Shown: positions 19,038 through 28,122 of the stretch, piece by piece
Numbering within the stretch: the first letter of the stretch is position 1
Layout: every line of letters starts with the position of its first letter
Source: Saltatorellus ferox
GTDB taxonomy: Bacteria > Planctomycetota > UBA1135 > GCA-002686595
Assembly (NCBI GenBank): GCA_007751475.1
Contig: CP036434.1
Span: 3,973,524-4,037,523 of the forward strand
DNA: 64,000 nucleotides
Direction: 5' to 3'
Translations under genes and position numbers: made by a program
Notes under the pieces: generated by a model
Told to the model about the DNA's origin: nothing
The model's input: the letters and a program-made list of their open reading frames with translations, nothing else
Database searches by the model: none

Positions 19038-19958
19038 TCAGAACCGAACTCGTTCCCGGATGGCTGCGGCCAGCGGAGCATGGCCCGCCACCAGGTGGCC
19101 GGACCGCAGCCAGGTGTCTCCCCCGCCGCAGTCCGTGACCTCACCGCCTGCCTCACGGACGAGCAACGCCCCCGCGGCCATGTCGTGGGGCCCGAGGTGG
19201 AGCTCCCAAAATCCGTCGAGGCGGCCTGCGGCCACGTACGCGAGGTCCAGGGCCGCGGCCCCGAGGCGCCGGACCCCGCGAACGTCGTAGAAGAACGCGT
19301 TGAAGTTCTCCAGGTTCGAGTGCTCCAGCTCATTCCGGCGATAGGGGAACCCGGTGGCCAGGATCGCGTCGGCCAGGCCGTCGGGCCGGGAAACCCGGAG
19401 CCTCGCGACGTCCACGGGCCCATCGGGTGCGCCTGCCTGGGAGGTCAAGCAGAACGACCCTCGACCCTCCACCGCCACGAACGTCTCCCCGAGGCGCGGC
19501 GCGTGAACGACGCCGAAGAGGGGCCGCGTGGTGTTGGATCCCCCATCGGGGCCCAGAAGATGGAGCCCGATCGACACGGCGAACATCGGGATCCCGTGCA
19601 CGTAGTTCACGGTGCCATCGAGGGGATCGACGATCCAGCGAGGCGCCTCGCTCTTCGCGTCCGCCGCTTCTTCCTCGGCTTCCACGGTGAAGTCCGGCGT
19701 GGCGGCCCGCAGGGCCTCGACGATCAGTCGCTCGGACCCGAGGTCCACATCCGTCACGAGATCGCGCATCGAGGACTTGGTGCGAACCTCGGAGCCCCGG
19801 AGCCTCCCGAGGGAGCTGAGCTGGAGGTCTCCCGCGCGGATCGCCGCGAAGAGAGCCGCACGAACGGCTGCCGTCGGAACCGTCGCATGGGGCCGCTCTT
19901 CCAGGCCGAGCGCGTCGAGCGCACTGGCGACGAGCGCTTCACCCCGGGCCAGATTCAT
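19038..19958 (-). CDS. Inositol-monophosphatase-family phosphatase
   Basis: The protein is 306 residues and belongs to the Li-sensitive, Mg-dependent phosphatase superfamily (IMPase, CysQ, FBPase). Metal-binding motifs are present in order: DLVTDVDLGSERLI, VEAEEEAA (the Glu pair), WIVDPLDGTVNYVHGIP (the DPLDGT signature) and HDMAAGALLVREAGGEVTD at the C-terminal end. The substrate could be inositol phosphate, a sugar phosphate, histidinol phosphate or PAP; the sequence does not decide. The ATG overlaps the dacB-type stop (ATGA). The frame stays open far upstream, but that part is a shadow of the dacB-type gene. It is the last gene of the six-gene run starting at aroA. Confidence 0.9.
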   Translation of the reverse strand: MNLARGEALVASALDALGLEERPHATVPTAAVRAALFAAIRAGDLQLSSLGRLRGSEVRTKSSMRDLVTDVDLGSERLIVEALRAATPDFTVEAEEEAADAKSEAPRWIVDPLDGTVNYVHGIPMFAVSIGLHLLGPDGGSNTTRPLFGVVHAPRLGETFVAVEGRGSFCLTSQAGAPDGPVDVARLRVSRPDGLADAILATGFPYRRNELEHSNLENFNAFFYDVRGVRRLGAAALDLAYVAAGRLDGFWELHLGPHDMAAGALLVREAGGEVTDCGGGDTWLRSGHLVAGHAPLAAAIRERVRF

Positions 19959-21739
19959 CGCACCTCCGCCGGATTCCATCCGACGAGCGCGACGCAGATC
20001 TCGTCCTGCATGGGCTTCCAAACGGTGGGATTGAGCCCGCCGATCCGCGGATAGCCAACGAGGATGGAAAACACGATCAACCGCCCCCCCTGGGTTTGTG
20101 CCACTCCGGAAAGCGAGCTGGCCCCGCTCACCCAGCCTGTTTTTGCACGCACTCGGCCTTCCGCGGGCGTTCCGCTCATACGCTTTGACAGCGTGCCGCT
20201 CTCCCCCGCCACGGGAAGCGCGTCGAGGAATGCCTGAGCCGTCGCGCCCCCCGTCTTGACGACGGCCGCGACGAGGGCCACGAGCTGAATCGCCGTCGTC
20301 CGGTTGGCCTTGGACAGCCCGGAGCCGTCCACCTGTACGAGTTCGCGACCCGCGACGCCGATCTTCTCCAGCGCGTCCTTCACGGCCTTCGACGCAGCCT
20401 GGCGAGTGCCCGCCCCTTCGATCTGTGCCCCGAGGGACAGGAACAGCTGATCCGCGATCGCGTTGTGCGAGTCTTCCAGAATCGGAGCGAAGACGTCCGT
20501 GATCGGCGTCCGGATGGAGTGCACCACCGGGCCGTTCTTCTCGAAACCGTGCGTGCGCACGAAGCCGCCCTCGATCGCGAGCCCACGGTCGGCCAGCCCG
20601 CCGACGAAGGCGTGACCGAACAGATCGACCGGATCGGGAGCGGCAAACTCCGAGACGAGCACCGATACGGACGCGGGAATCGTGCCCTTCACGGTGACGC
20701 CGCTGGCATTCGCGCCGACGTTGACGGCATTGCGACTCCCGAGCTTCACCGAACCGCGGCGCTTCAAGCCATGGTGCTTCGGGGCCAAGACCACGTCGAC
20801 CTTCCCGCTTTCGGGACGGGGCGTGACGGTCGCGCGGAAGGAGCCGCCGTTCACCGTGAACCCGGCGGCGAGGGCGCAGTAGTCCTTCCAGAACTCCGAG
20901 GGCGCAGGCCACTCGGGTCCCGGGCCTGGCTCGAGCCAGGTTCCCTCGTCGAGGACCAGCGCGCCCGCGACGCGCTGGATTCCGGCCTTCTTCAGATCCT
21001 CCGCCAGCGGATCCAGCCAGCGGTCGATTCGGCCGAATCCGTTTCGCTGGTACAGCGGATCACCGCCGGCTCGCACGACCAGGTCGCCCTCCAGCACGCC
21101 GTCATGGACTTCCCCGACGGCCTCGAAGTTCGTCGTGAAGCGGCCCTCCGGCCCGAGTCCCGCGAGCGCGGCGGCCACGGTCAGGAGCTTCAGGTTCGAA
21201 GCCGGGATGAGCGGCATGTCGGCCTGACGCCTCACGAGGACCTTGCCGCTCTCCACGTCGATCGCCATCACGGCCACGGCGCAGTTCCCGCCGTTGGCGT
21301 TGCCCTTGGACTCTTCTTCGGCCTTGGCCACCGAGTTGGCAATGATCCGCTCGACCTCCGACTGAAGCGCTGCGGCATCTTCCGAGGCCGCGGGCTCCTT
21401 CGGCGCCGGAGGCGAGGCGGTCATTTCGGTCCTGGCGCGTTCCGTGACAGCGGACCCGGCGGGCGCGTCCCCGGGGGCCGAGTCCCCGGGACGATAGTCC
21501 TGCACGGGCCGAAGATCGAGGTCGAGACCTCCGTCCGAGGTGGATGGGCCGCCTGCCGGATCGCCCGACCCCGTACGCTCTGCGGCGGCCACGGAGCCCT
21601 GTGCGTCCGACTCTTCCTCCTTCGTCCCCTGGCCTCCGCCGAAGAGACTCACCAGTAGCAGAATGGCCACCAGGCCCGCGACCACGAGCAGCGCTGGCCT
21701 CCGGTGCCACGATCGATGTGTTCGGTTAACAACCCCCAT
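19955..21739 (-). CDS. dacB: D-alanyl-D-alanine carboxypeptidase/endopeptidase (S13, DacB/PBP4 type)
   Basis: This is a low-molecular-mass penicillin-binding protein that trims or cuts peptidoglycan cross-links. The protein is 594 residues with a membrane anchor at about 15-33 and a long Ser/Gly/Asp-rich linker to about residue 125. The catalytic domain follows. The SxxK motif is SNLK in IPASNLKLL (S181, K184), SxN is SHN in EDSHNAIADQL, and KTG is in RAKTGWVSG. VDGSGLSKANR is the usual S13 segment before the KTG box. The N-terminal anchor instead of a cleaved signal peptide is a mild departure. It suits a planctomycete, where peptidoglycan was long doubted but is now accepted. Confidence 0.9.
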   Translation of the reverse strand: MGVVNRTHRSWHRRPALLVVAGLVAILLLVSLFGGGQGTKEEESDAQGSVAAAERTGSGDPAGGPSTSDGGLDLDLRPVQDYRPGDSAPGDAPAGSAVTERARTEMTASPPAPKEPAASEDAAALQSEVERIIANSVAKAEEESKGNANGGNCAVAVMAIDVESGKVLVRRQADMPLIPASNLKLLTVAAALAGLGPEGRFTTNFEAVGEVHDGVLEGDLVVRAGGDPLYQRNGFGRIDRWLDPLAEDLKKAGIQRVAGALVLDEGTWLEPGPGPEWPAPSEFWKDYCALAAGFTVNGGSFRATVTPRPESGKVDVVLAPKHHGLKRRGSVKLGSRNAVNVGANASGVTVKGTIPASVSVLVSEFAAPDPVDLFGHAFVGGLADRGLAIEGGFVRTHGFEKNGPVVHSIRTPITDVFAPILEDSHNAIADQLFLSLGAQIEGAGTRQAASKAVKDALEKIGVAGRELVQVDGSGLSKANRTTAIQLVALVAAVVKTGGATAQAFLDALPVAGESGTLSKRMSGTPAEGRVRAKTGWVSGASSLSGVAQTQGGRLIVFSILVGYPRIGGLNPTVWKPMQDEICVALVGWNPAEVR

Positions 21740-21751
21740 GGGCCCATTGTG

Positions 21752-23677
21752 TCAACGTGCGAGCTCGAACGCGACAAGTGCGGCGAGTCGCGCCATCGAA
21801 GCGACCTTCGGGACGCTCAATTTCTCCGGCGTGTCGAGCCACGTGTGGTAGATCCCGGGCAGATGCGGCCAGTCTTCGAACAGAAAGAGAGCAGGAATCC
21901 CCGCCTCGTAGAAGGCGTAGTGATCCGACCTCTGGAAGAACTCCGGGCTCGTCACTTCCTGGACCCGATCGAACCCGTGCAGCCCTGACGAGAGCGCGCG
22001 CTCGAAGGGCGCGCGCATCTCGGGGCATTCGGTGAGCCCCAGTACCACCGCCGACGTGGCAGGGCCGCGGCCGATCATGTCGAGATTGATCATGCCCAGA
22101 CAGCGCCCCCGGGAGCCGGGCGCGACCGGCCTCGAGCGGAGACGCGCCACGAGCGCTTCGGATCCGACCCGGCCGTCTTCTTCGCCGGTGAACGCGCAGA
22201 AGAGGACCCCCGTGCCGGCCAGCCGCTGCCGCCCGTCCTCGGACATGAGCGCCCGCGCCACGGCGAGCATCGCGGCGACGCCGCTCGCGTTGTCGTCGGC
22301 GCCGGACCCGATTCTCCCCCGCGGCCCCACGCCGATGTGATCGAGGTGCGCCCCGACGACGAGGTAGCCTCGGCCTGGCTCCGACGCAATCTGTCCCACC
22401 ACGTTCCGCAGCTCGACGTCCTCTCGAATCGTGGCGGCCCGCATCCGGACCTTCGTCCCGGCGGGAACCGGCGCCGCGACGGGAGCGCCTGCTCCACGGA
22501 TCGCCTCCGCCAGGGCCAAGGGCGACGTCCCGAGCAGCGTGGTGGCTGCCGCCACGGAGATCCGAAGCGTCGGCAGGCCCCCGCGCACCTGATCCATCGT
22601 CGGCGGGTTCCAGTACGCCCGGGTCCAGCGATACTCCAGCGGAGCGTCTTCGGTGAAAAGATCGACGACCAGCGCGCCGGCGGCGCCCTCGCGGGCCAGC
22701 GCGTCGAGCTTGTTCCAGAGGCAAGCTTCCGCCGTCACCTCGTCGTCCTGGAATCGGCCCTCGAAGGCGCCTCCTTCCGGCTCGCCGTCGAGGACGAGCG
22801 CGATCTTCCCGCTCACGTCCACGTCGGCGAAATCGTCGTACTCGTTCGGCCTGGAGTCGATGGCGTAGCCCGCGAAGACGAGGTCGGCCTCTGCTTCGCC
22901 GCGGAAGATCGGATCCTCGGCACTGGACCTGGCGATGGGCACGAAATCCGTCCCGGCCGTGAACCGGGCGTCGCTCCGTGCAAGGATCAGCTCGCAGACA
23001 GCGTCGCCTCGTCCGGGCCCCGAAAAAAGTGGCGCCTCGTAGGGGACACGCCCGAAGAAGGCGGCGCTCGCGCGGAAGGGATGGAAGTAGGGGCGGAGCG
23101 TTTCGTCACCGAGCGGTCGCGCCAGCGGGCCCCCATGCGGTAGATCGTGCGCTGAATCGTGCGCTGAATCGTGCGTGGTCCAGGGCGCGAGCCCGATGGC
23201 TCGGAACTCCTCGGCCACCCACGCCTGCGCGCGGTCGAGGCCCGCGCTGGGCGTGTCACGGCCCCCGAGCGAAGGATCCGCCAGCCTCTCGATCCACGCC
23301 TGAAGAGTGGTCTCGTCGATCGCGCCGAGGGCCTCGATCGGAGCCTCGCTCGGCTGCGTCGGAAGCGCCAGGTCCCTCGCCCGCTCGCGACCGATCCCGC
23401 CGAGGATCCGAAGCAGCGTGATGCCACCGATCGCGATCCCGGCGGTCACCAGGAGCGCCAGCGGCAGGTAACCGAGCCAGGCGGGTCCCGTTCGACCGGT
23501 GCTCCTTCCAACGGGCTCCACCGCCAGGCGCGCCGACGCTGCGCCCGTGCCGCCGCGCCGAAAGCCGTCGGGACCGTCGGAGGAACCTGCGCGCCCTCTC
23601 CAGCGCTCCCAGGTCTCGCTGCTCTCCGCGTCGTCGTCCTGCCCGTCGCCCCACCCGTCACCACGACCGCGCTTCAT
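21752..23677 (-). CDS. Membrane-anchored M28-family zinc peptidase
   Basis: The protein is 641 residues. A hydrophilic, acidic/basic N-terminus (1-64) precedes one transmembrane segment (about 67-89) and an extracytoplasmic peptidase with a PA-like insert. The di-zinc ligands are easy to see: VVGAHLDHIG (His, Asp), GSGADDNASGVAAML (bridging Asp), FTGEEDGRVGSEAL (catalytic Glu plus ligand), MINLDMIGR (Asp) and RSDHYAFYEAGIP (His). M28 enzymes are aminopeptidases or carboxypeptidases. A short tandem 12-bp duplication at about 23144-23170 encodes repeated HDSA in the region before the catalytic domain. The ATG overlaps the S41 stop (ATGA), so the two exported proteases are co-translated. Confidence 0.9.
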   Translation of the reverse strand: MKRGRGDGWGDGQDDDAESSETWERWRGRAGSSDGPDGFRRGGTGAASARLAVEPVGRSTGRTGPAWLGYLPLALLVTAGIAIGGITLLRILGGIGRERARDLALPTQPSEAPIEALGAIDETTLQAWIERLADPSLGGRDTPSAGLDRAQAWVAEEFRAIGLAPWTTHDSAHDSAHDLPHGGPLARPLGDETLRPYFHPFRASAAFFGRVPYEAPLFSGPGRGDAVCELILARSDARFTAGTDFVPIARSSAEDPIFRGEAEADLVFAGYAIDSRPNEYDDFADVDVSGKIALVLDGEPEGGAFEGRFQDDEVTAEACLWNKLDALAREGAAGALVVDLFTEDAPLEYRWTRAYWNPPTMDQVRGGLPTLRISVAAATTLLGTSPLALAEAIRGAGAPVAAPVPAGTKVRMRAATIREDVELRNVVGQIASEPGRGYLVVGAHLDHIGVGPRGRIGSGADDNASGVAAMLAVARALMSEDGRQRLAGTGVLFCAFTGEEDGRVGSEALVARLRSRPVAPGSRGRCLGMINLDMIGRGPATSAVVLGLTECPEMRAPFERALSSGLHGFDRVQEVTSPEFFQRSDHYAFYEAGIPALFLFEDWPHLPGIYHTWLDTPEKLSVPKVASMARLAALVAFELAR

Positions 23678-25476
23678 TCGAGTTCGACGTCCGCGGCGTC
23701 ACGGTCGATCTTCTCCAGCGCCTTGCTCAACGCGACGAATCGGAACGTGGCGCGCCACGCTTCCAGGTCGATCCGTTCATCGATCTGCGCGAGCGGTTCG
23801 ATCGAGATGTCCGGCGTCAACCCCCGGCCCTGAAACGAGCCGAGCGGCGGCTGCATTCCGCCGCTGAGTCCGATGCGGAGAACGGACCCGTCCGGGGCGA
23901 GGAACTCCGCCGTCGAATACTCCGCGCCCGCGGTACGCTCGCCGATCAGCTTCGCCCCGGCCACGCCCCTCAGGGTCGCGGCGGTGATCTCGCCAGCGCT
24001 CGCGGTGTTCTGATCCACGAGCACGAAAAGCTGCTTCGGCCGCAGCCAGGGAACGTTGGCCCGCGCCAGGAACTGACGCGCTCGCGTCCGCGTTCGAAAG
24101 AACCAGTTGCCGCGCTGGCTCACCGACTCCACGGCATGGGGAACGACCTCGACGCCCGGGTCCAGGAAGTAGCTGAGCAGCAGCCCGGTCTCGACCCAGG
24201 ATCCGCCGGCGTTGCCCGTCACGTCGACGATCATCGCGTCGATGGGCTCACCTGGCCCCTGACTCCACCCCGTCACGTCGAGCGCGCGGAAGGCCGATCG
24301 CAGCGTGGCATCGAGGCGCGGCTTCACGCCCTCGTCCGTCTCGATCGGACGGGTGACGACGTCCTCTCCATCGGAATCATCGCTGCCTGACGTTCGGGGC
24401 TCGAAGCGCTCGATCCGGAGGTACGCGACCCGACGCCCTTCGGGCGTCCGAAGCCGCCAGGCCTCGATACCGAAGGCTTCCGCCTCCGACTCGATCAGCG
24501 GGAATCGGCGCCCCCTGCGGAAGGCACTTTGAAGGAGCGCGAGACGCCTCGCCCGATTGGCGGAGAGCGGCGCACGACCGCTGACCAGCGTGCCTGAACC
24601 GAAGCGCGCTCGCCCGTTCCTCGACTCCAGAAGCTCCGCCAGCTCGATCGGACTGAGCCGGCGGCGAACGCTTCCCTCCCCCACTTCCGATTCAAAAACC
24701 CCGGCGTTGCGGAGCAGCGCGATCGTCACAGGCGTGCCCTCCAGGTCCACTTCGAACTCCACCGTCGAGCCCAGAGCCCCGCGAACGACGAGCTCCGCAT
24801 CGTGGGGCGTCTCGACGGGAAAGCCGTCGATTCTGCGGAGTCTCAGCCACTCCAGCGGCTCCCGCGCTGCGGCGATCCCTCCCGGTCCCCCGAACGCTGC
24901 GCTCCGACGCAGAAACAGTGCGACCTCATCGGGCTCGAGATCGCCGAGGGCCCGTGGACCGAACGAGCGCGTCCAGTCCGCGACGGCGAGGGCCAGCTCC
25001 TCACGGCTTCGTATGGAAAGCGCGGGTAGGCCGACCCACACGCTTCCACGGGATAGCACGAACTGCGTCCACTCGGGCTCTGCCACGGGGGCCTGCCAGA
25101 AGCGAGGCGACACGCGGAGCACCGCGTGGGGATCGTCAAGATCGGCGAGCATCTCGCTGAGGACGCGGTAGAACTCGGCGGGCGACTCGGCGGACGCGGC
25201 CCGGGAACCGTAGCGCTCACGCAGGTCGTCGGCGGAGACCCCGGCCGCCTCCAGGCCGCCGAACTGCGTCTCGATCGCGCCGACATACGCGCGAAACGTG
25301 GCCGTTCTCAGGCGTTCATCGAAGACCGATGGATCGACGGTCGCGCAGGAGGCGATCCACGAGAGAGCCGACACGAGGGCCAATGCGAGGGCTGGCATGC
25401 GCCGCGGCGCGACACGGCTTCTCCCGGTTCGCCCGATCGTCGCGGCCTCTCTCCTGCACTGATTCCGCCCTCCCAT
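23674..25476 (-). CDS. S41-family (C-terminal processing) protease, probable lipoprotein
   Basis: The protein is 600 residues. I chose the ATG at 25476 because a clean GGAGG lies 7 nt before it. A signal segment (ALALALVSALSWIASC) ends in a lipobox, giving Cys44 as the likely lipidated residue. The C-terminal half carries the S41 catalytic region: VDVTGNAGGSWVETG, then LFVLVDQNTASAGEITAATLRG with the nucleophile Ser in TASAGE, then IGERTAGAEYS and RGLTPDISIEP. The middle contains a divergent PDZ-like part (RLRRIDGFPVETP). It is likely an extracytoplasmic processing or quality-control protease. It lies 34 bp after galE and overlaps the M28 peptidase gene. Confidence 0.87.
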   Translation of the reverse strand: MGGRNQCRREAATIGRTGRSRVAPRRMPALALALVSALSWIASCATVDPSVFDERLRTATFRAYVGAIETQFGGLEAAGVSADDLRERYGSRAASAESPAEFYRVLSEMLADLDDPHAVLRVSPRFWQAPVAEPEWTQFVLSRGSVWVGLPALSIRSREELALAVADWTRSFGPRALGDLEPDEVALFLRRSAAFGGPGGIAAAREPLEWLRLRRIDGFPVETPHDAELVVRGALGSTVEFEVDLEGTPVTIALLRNAGVFESEVGEGSVRRRLSPIELAELLESRNGRARFGSGTLVSGRAPLSANRARRLALLQSAFRRGRRFPLIESEAEAFGIEAWRLRTPEGRRVAYLRIERFEPRTSGSDDSDGEDVVTRPIETDEGVKPRLDATLRSAFRALDVTGWSQGPGEPIDAMIVDVTGNAGGSWVETGLLLSYFLDPGVEVVPHAVESVSQRGNWFFRTRTRARQFLARANVPWLRPKQLFVLVDQNTASAGEITAATLRGVAGAKLIGERTAGAEYSTAEFLAPDGSVLRIGLSGGMQPPLGSFQGRGLTPDISIEPLAQIDERIDLEAWRATFRFVALSKALEKIDRDAADVELE

Positions 25477-25510
25477 CACTGCGCCTCCATGCGCCAAGAA
25501 CTCGATCGGT

Positions 25511-26530
25511 TCAAGGAAGACTTGCGTAGCCGTCCGGGTGCTTCGAGTGGAACGCCCATGCGTCGCGGATCACGTCGCGTACGTCGCCCTTGGCGGGAAC
25601 CCAGCCGAGCGCGTCCTTGGCCTTCGTGCCGCCCGCGACGAGCATCGCCGGGTCCCCCGGACGCCGCGGGGCGACCTCGAATGGAATGGCGTGGCCCGTG
25701 ATCTCGCGCGCGGCCTCGATGATCTCCTTGACCGTGAAACCGTTACCTGTGCCGAGATGGCACTCCAGGTTCCCCTTGCCGTCCTGGAGATAGCGGAGGG
25801 CGCGCAGGTGCGCATCCCCGAGGTCATCGACGTGGATGTAGTCGCGGATGCAGGTGCCGTCGCGCGTCTCGTAGTCGTCGCCGAAGACCATGATCTTGTC
25901 GCGCTGGCCGAGGGCGACCTGGAGTACGAGCGGAATCAGGTGCGTCTCGGGGGCGTGATCCTCGCCGATCCCGCCCTCCGCGCGCGCGCCCGCGGCATTG
26001 AAGTAGCGCAGCGCGGCGTAGCGCATCTCGTACGCGTGGGCGTAGTCGCGCATCATGTGCTCCATGTGGAGCTTGGTGCGACCGTAGGGGTTGATCGGCT
26101 CCTGGGGATGATCGTCGGGGATCGGGATCTCGTTCGGCTCGCCGTAGGTGGCGCAGGTCGACGAGAACACGAGGTCGTGGACGCCGGCGGCGCGCATCTC
26201 CTCCAGAAGGTTCCACGTGTAGTGAACGTTCTCCCGGTAGTAGATCGCCGGATCGGTGACCGACTCGCCGACGTAGCACTTCGCCGCGAAGTGAATGACG
26301 GCGCGGGGCTGGTGCTCCTTCAGAGCGGCGGCGATCTGTTCGCGGTCGCCGAGTTCCCCGATCACGAGGGGAGCCGACACGGCTTCCCGATGGCCGGTCG
26401 AGAGGTTGTCGAAGACGACCACGGGAACGCCGCGCTTCTGGAGCAGAGCGGTGCAGTGGCTGCCGATGTAGCCAGCCCCTCCGCAAACGAGAACGGGGCC
26501 GTCGGGCGTGGCTTCGGAGGAGGACGTCAT
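25511..26530 (-). CDS. galE: UDP-glucose 4-epimerase GalE
   Basis: GalE interconverts UDP-glucose and UDP-galactose, feeding polysaccharide and lipopolysaccharide synthesis. The protein is 339 residues, the usual length. The NAD-binding VCGGAGYIGSH lies at residues 15-25. DNLSTGHREAV, the catalytic Ser/Thr stretch VFSSTCATYGEP, YGRTKLHMEHM (Tyr-xxx-Lys) and LRYFNAAGA are all canonical, as is the C-terminal RRPGDPAMLVA. It lies 12 bp after aroA and 34 bp before the S41 protease gene, in one probable operon. Confidence 0.93.
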   Translation of the reverse strand: MTSSSEATPDGPVLVCGGAGYIGSHCTALLQKRGVPVVVFDNLSTGHREAVSAPLVIGELGDREQIAAALKEHQPRAVIHFAAKCYVGESVTDPAIYYRENVHYTWNLLEEMRAAGVHDLVFSSTCATYGEPNEIPIPDDHPQEPINPYGRTKLHMEHMMRDYAHAYEMRYAALRYFNAAGARAEGGIGEDHAPETHLIPLVLQVALGQRDKIMVFGDDYETRDGTCIRDYIHVDDLGDAHLRALRYLQDGKGNLECHLGTGNGFTVKEIIEAAREITGHAIPFEVAPRRPGDPAMLVAGGTKAKDALGWVPAKGDVRDVIRDAWAFHSKHPDGYASLP

Positions 26531-26542
26531 CGAAGGGTCGAA

Positions 26543-28012
26543 TCAGGGGTGGTGGGGCGCTTTGGAATCGGGTCGAAGGATCGCGCCGGAGCGCGTCAGG
26601 CTGGACCAGAAGTCCGGCCAGGACTTCGCCACAGAGCGAGCGCCGCTCACCCATACCTCGTCGATGCAGAGGGAGAGGAGCGCGAAAGCAAACGCCATCC
26701 GATGGTCGCCGCAGGCGTCCAGCACGATGGGCTGCCTCCGAGGCGCGGGCTCGGTCGTGGACTGGTGGATCGTCAGCGAGCGATCGTCGTGATCGACGCT
26801 GAGACCGACGGCGCGGAGCCCCGCGGCGAGCACTTCGATCCGGGAGCTCTCCTTGCCGGGGAGCGTCTCGAGGCCCGTCAGCTTCGTACGTCCGAAGCCG
26901 CGCAGCGCGACGAAGGCCCCGACGGCGGCGAGGACCGGCGCTGCGTCCGGGATCAGCGAGCAGTCGATCGAAGCGCCGCGCGTGGGCTCGCCGGAGCACA
27001 CCAGCGACTCCTGGCCAGAGGCAGTCGTGTCGCAGCCGAACTCGGCGAGCGCGCGCACGATGGCGACATCGGGCTGGCGAGAGTGCAGCCCGAGTCCCTC
27101 CACGCGGACCTCTCCGCCGCCGGAAAGCGCCGACGCCGCGAGCGCGACGGCCGCACTGCTGGCGTCGGGCTCGACGACGAAGCCCGCTTCGGGAGCGACG
27201 AGCGGCCCCTGGACGATGAACGTCTCGCCCGCGTTCGACGCGTCGTCGCTTCCGAGCGGACTGGAGCGAACGAAGGCGCCGAAGCGCGTGAGGACATCGA
27301 TCGTGATGTCGACGTAGCCGCGGCTCGGGATCGGTCCGATCACGCGCAGCTGGTGCTGCTCGGAATGCGCGGCCAGCGCCATCAGAAGAGCGCTGACCTC
27401 CTGGCTCGAGCCCGGGCCGGCGAGATCGATGATGTCGGGCGGCGCGGCTGCCGTCAGAAGAACCGGCCAGGACCCCGTTTGATCCTGATGACTCCGCTCG
27501 ACTCCGACGCCAGCCCTTCGAAGCGCCTCGAAGAGCGCCGGGCTCGTGCGCCTCACCAGAGAGCCGGACGGCACGACCTCGGCGCCGGAGCCCGCGGGCC
27601 GGGCCAGGGCGACGGCAGCCGTGAAGAGTCGTGCGGCCGTGCCGGATTCCCCCACCGGCAGGGTGCACCACGGGCGCGCCCCTTCGGTCACACCGTCCCG
27701 CGAGCGCATCAGCGGCGCGCCGGTCAGCTGGCCGAAGCCGCGGCGGCCCACGAGAGCCGTCTCCAGCAGGTCGTCCGGGCGTGACGCGCTCGGGAAGGCG
27801 GCGCCGGCGGCGCGGGCCGATCGAATGGCGTGGAGGACGTCGTCCGACGGGGGCAGCCCCTCGATGCGCGTGGTACCCCGGGCGAGGAGCGCGGCCACGA
27901 CGGCGCGCTGCGCGATCGACTTGGACGTCGGAATCGCGATGACCCCCGCGACGCGGGACTCACAGGAGAAAGAAGCGAGTGTGCCCCTGGGGCTTCCGGA
28001 GGAATCCGACAT
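26543..28012 (-). CDS. aroA: 3-phosphoshikimate 1-carboxyvinyltransferase (EPSP synthase, AroA)
   Basis: AroA makes 5-enolpyruvylshikimate-3-phosphate in the shikimate pathway to aromatic amino acids. The protein is 489 residues from the ATG at 28012, longer than the usual ~430. PTSKSIAQRAVVAALLA is the N-terminal substrate-binding stretch (canonical 'PGSKSxxxR'). GESGTAARLF replaces the common 'GNSGTxxR' segment, and LDACGDHRMAFAFALL near the C-terminus is canonical. The residues between suggest a divergent or glyphosate-insensitive-type enzyme, but I cannot assign the class. It is the first gene of the six-gene minus-strand run and is divergent from purC, with about 110 bp between them. Confidence 0.9.
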   Translation of the reverse strand: MSDSSGSPRGTLASFSCESRVAGVIAIPTSKSIAQRAVVAALLARGTTRIEGLPPSDDVLHAIRSARAAGAAFPSASRPDDLLETALVGRRGFGQLTGAPLMRSRDGVTEGARPWCTLPVGESGTAARLFTAAVALARPAGSGAEVVPSGSLVRRTSPALFEALRRAGVGVERSHQDQTGSWPVLLTAAAPPDIIDLAGPGSSQEVSALLMALAAHSEQHQLRVIGPIPSRGYVDITIDVLTRFGAFVRSSPLGSDDASNAGETFIVQGPLVAPEAGFVVEPDASSAAVALAASALSGGGEVRVEGLGLHSRQPDVAIVRALAEFGCDTTASGQESLVCSGEPTRGASIDCSLIPDAAPVLAAVGAFVALRGFGRTKLTGLETLPGKESSRIEVLAAGLRAVGLSVDHDDRSLTIHQSTTEPAPRRQPIVLDACGDHRMAFAFALLSLCIDEVWVSGARSVAKSWPDFWSSLTRSGAILRPDSKAPHHP

Positions 28013-28122
28013 CGGCCCCCATCGTAGCACGGCGGACCTCGGCGGCGTATCTTCCTGGCCCGACGACCCTTCACCGCTCCCCCCCCGAGCAGGCTCGCCT
28101 GCTCGAAACGCTCCCCCCAACC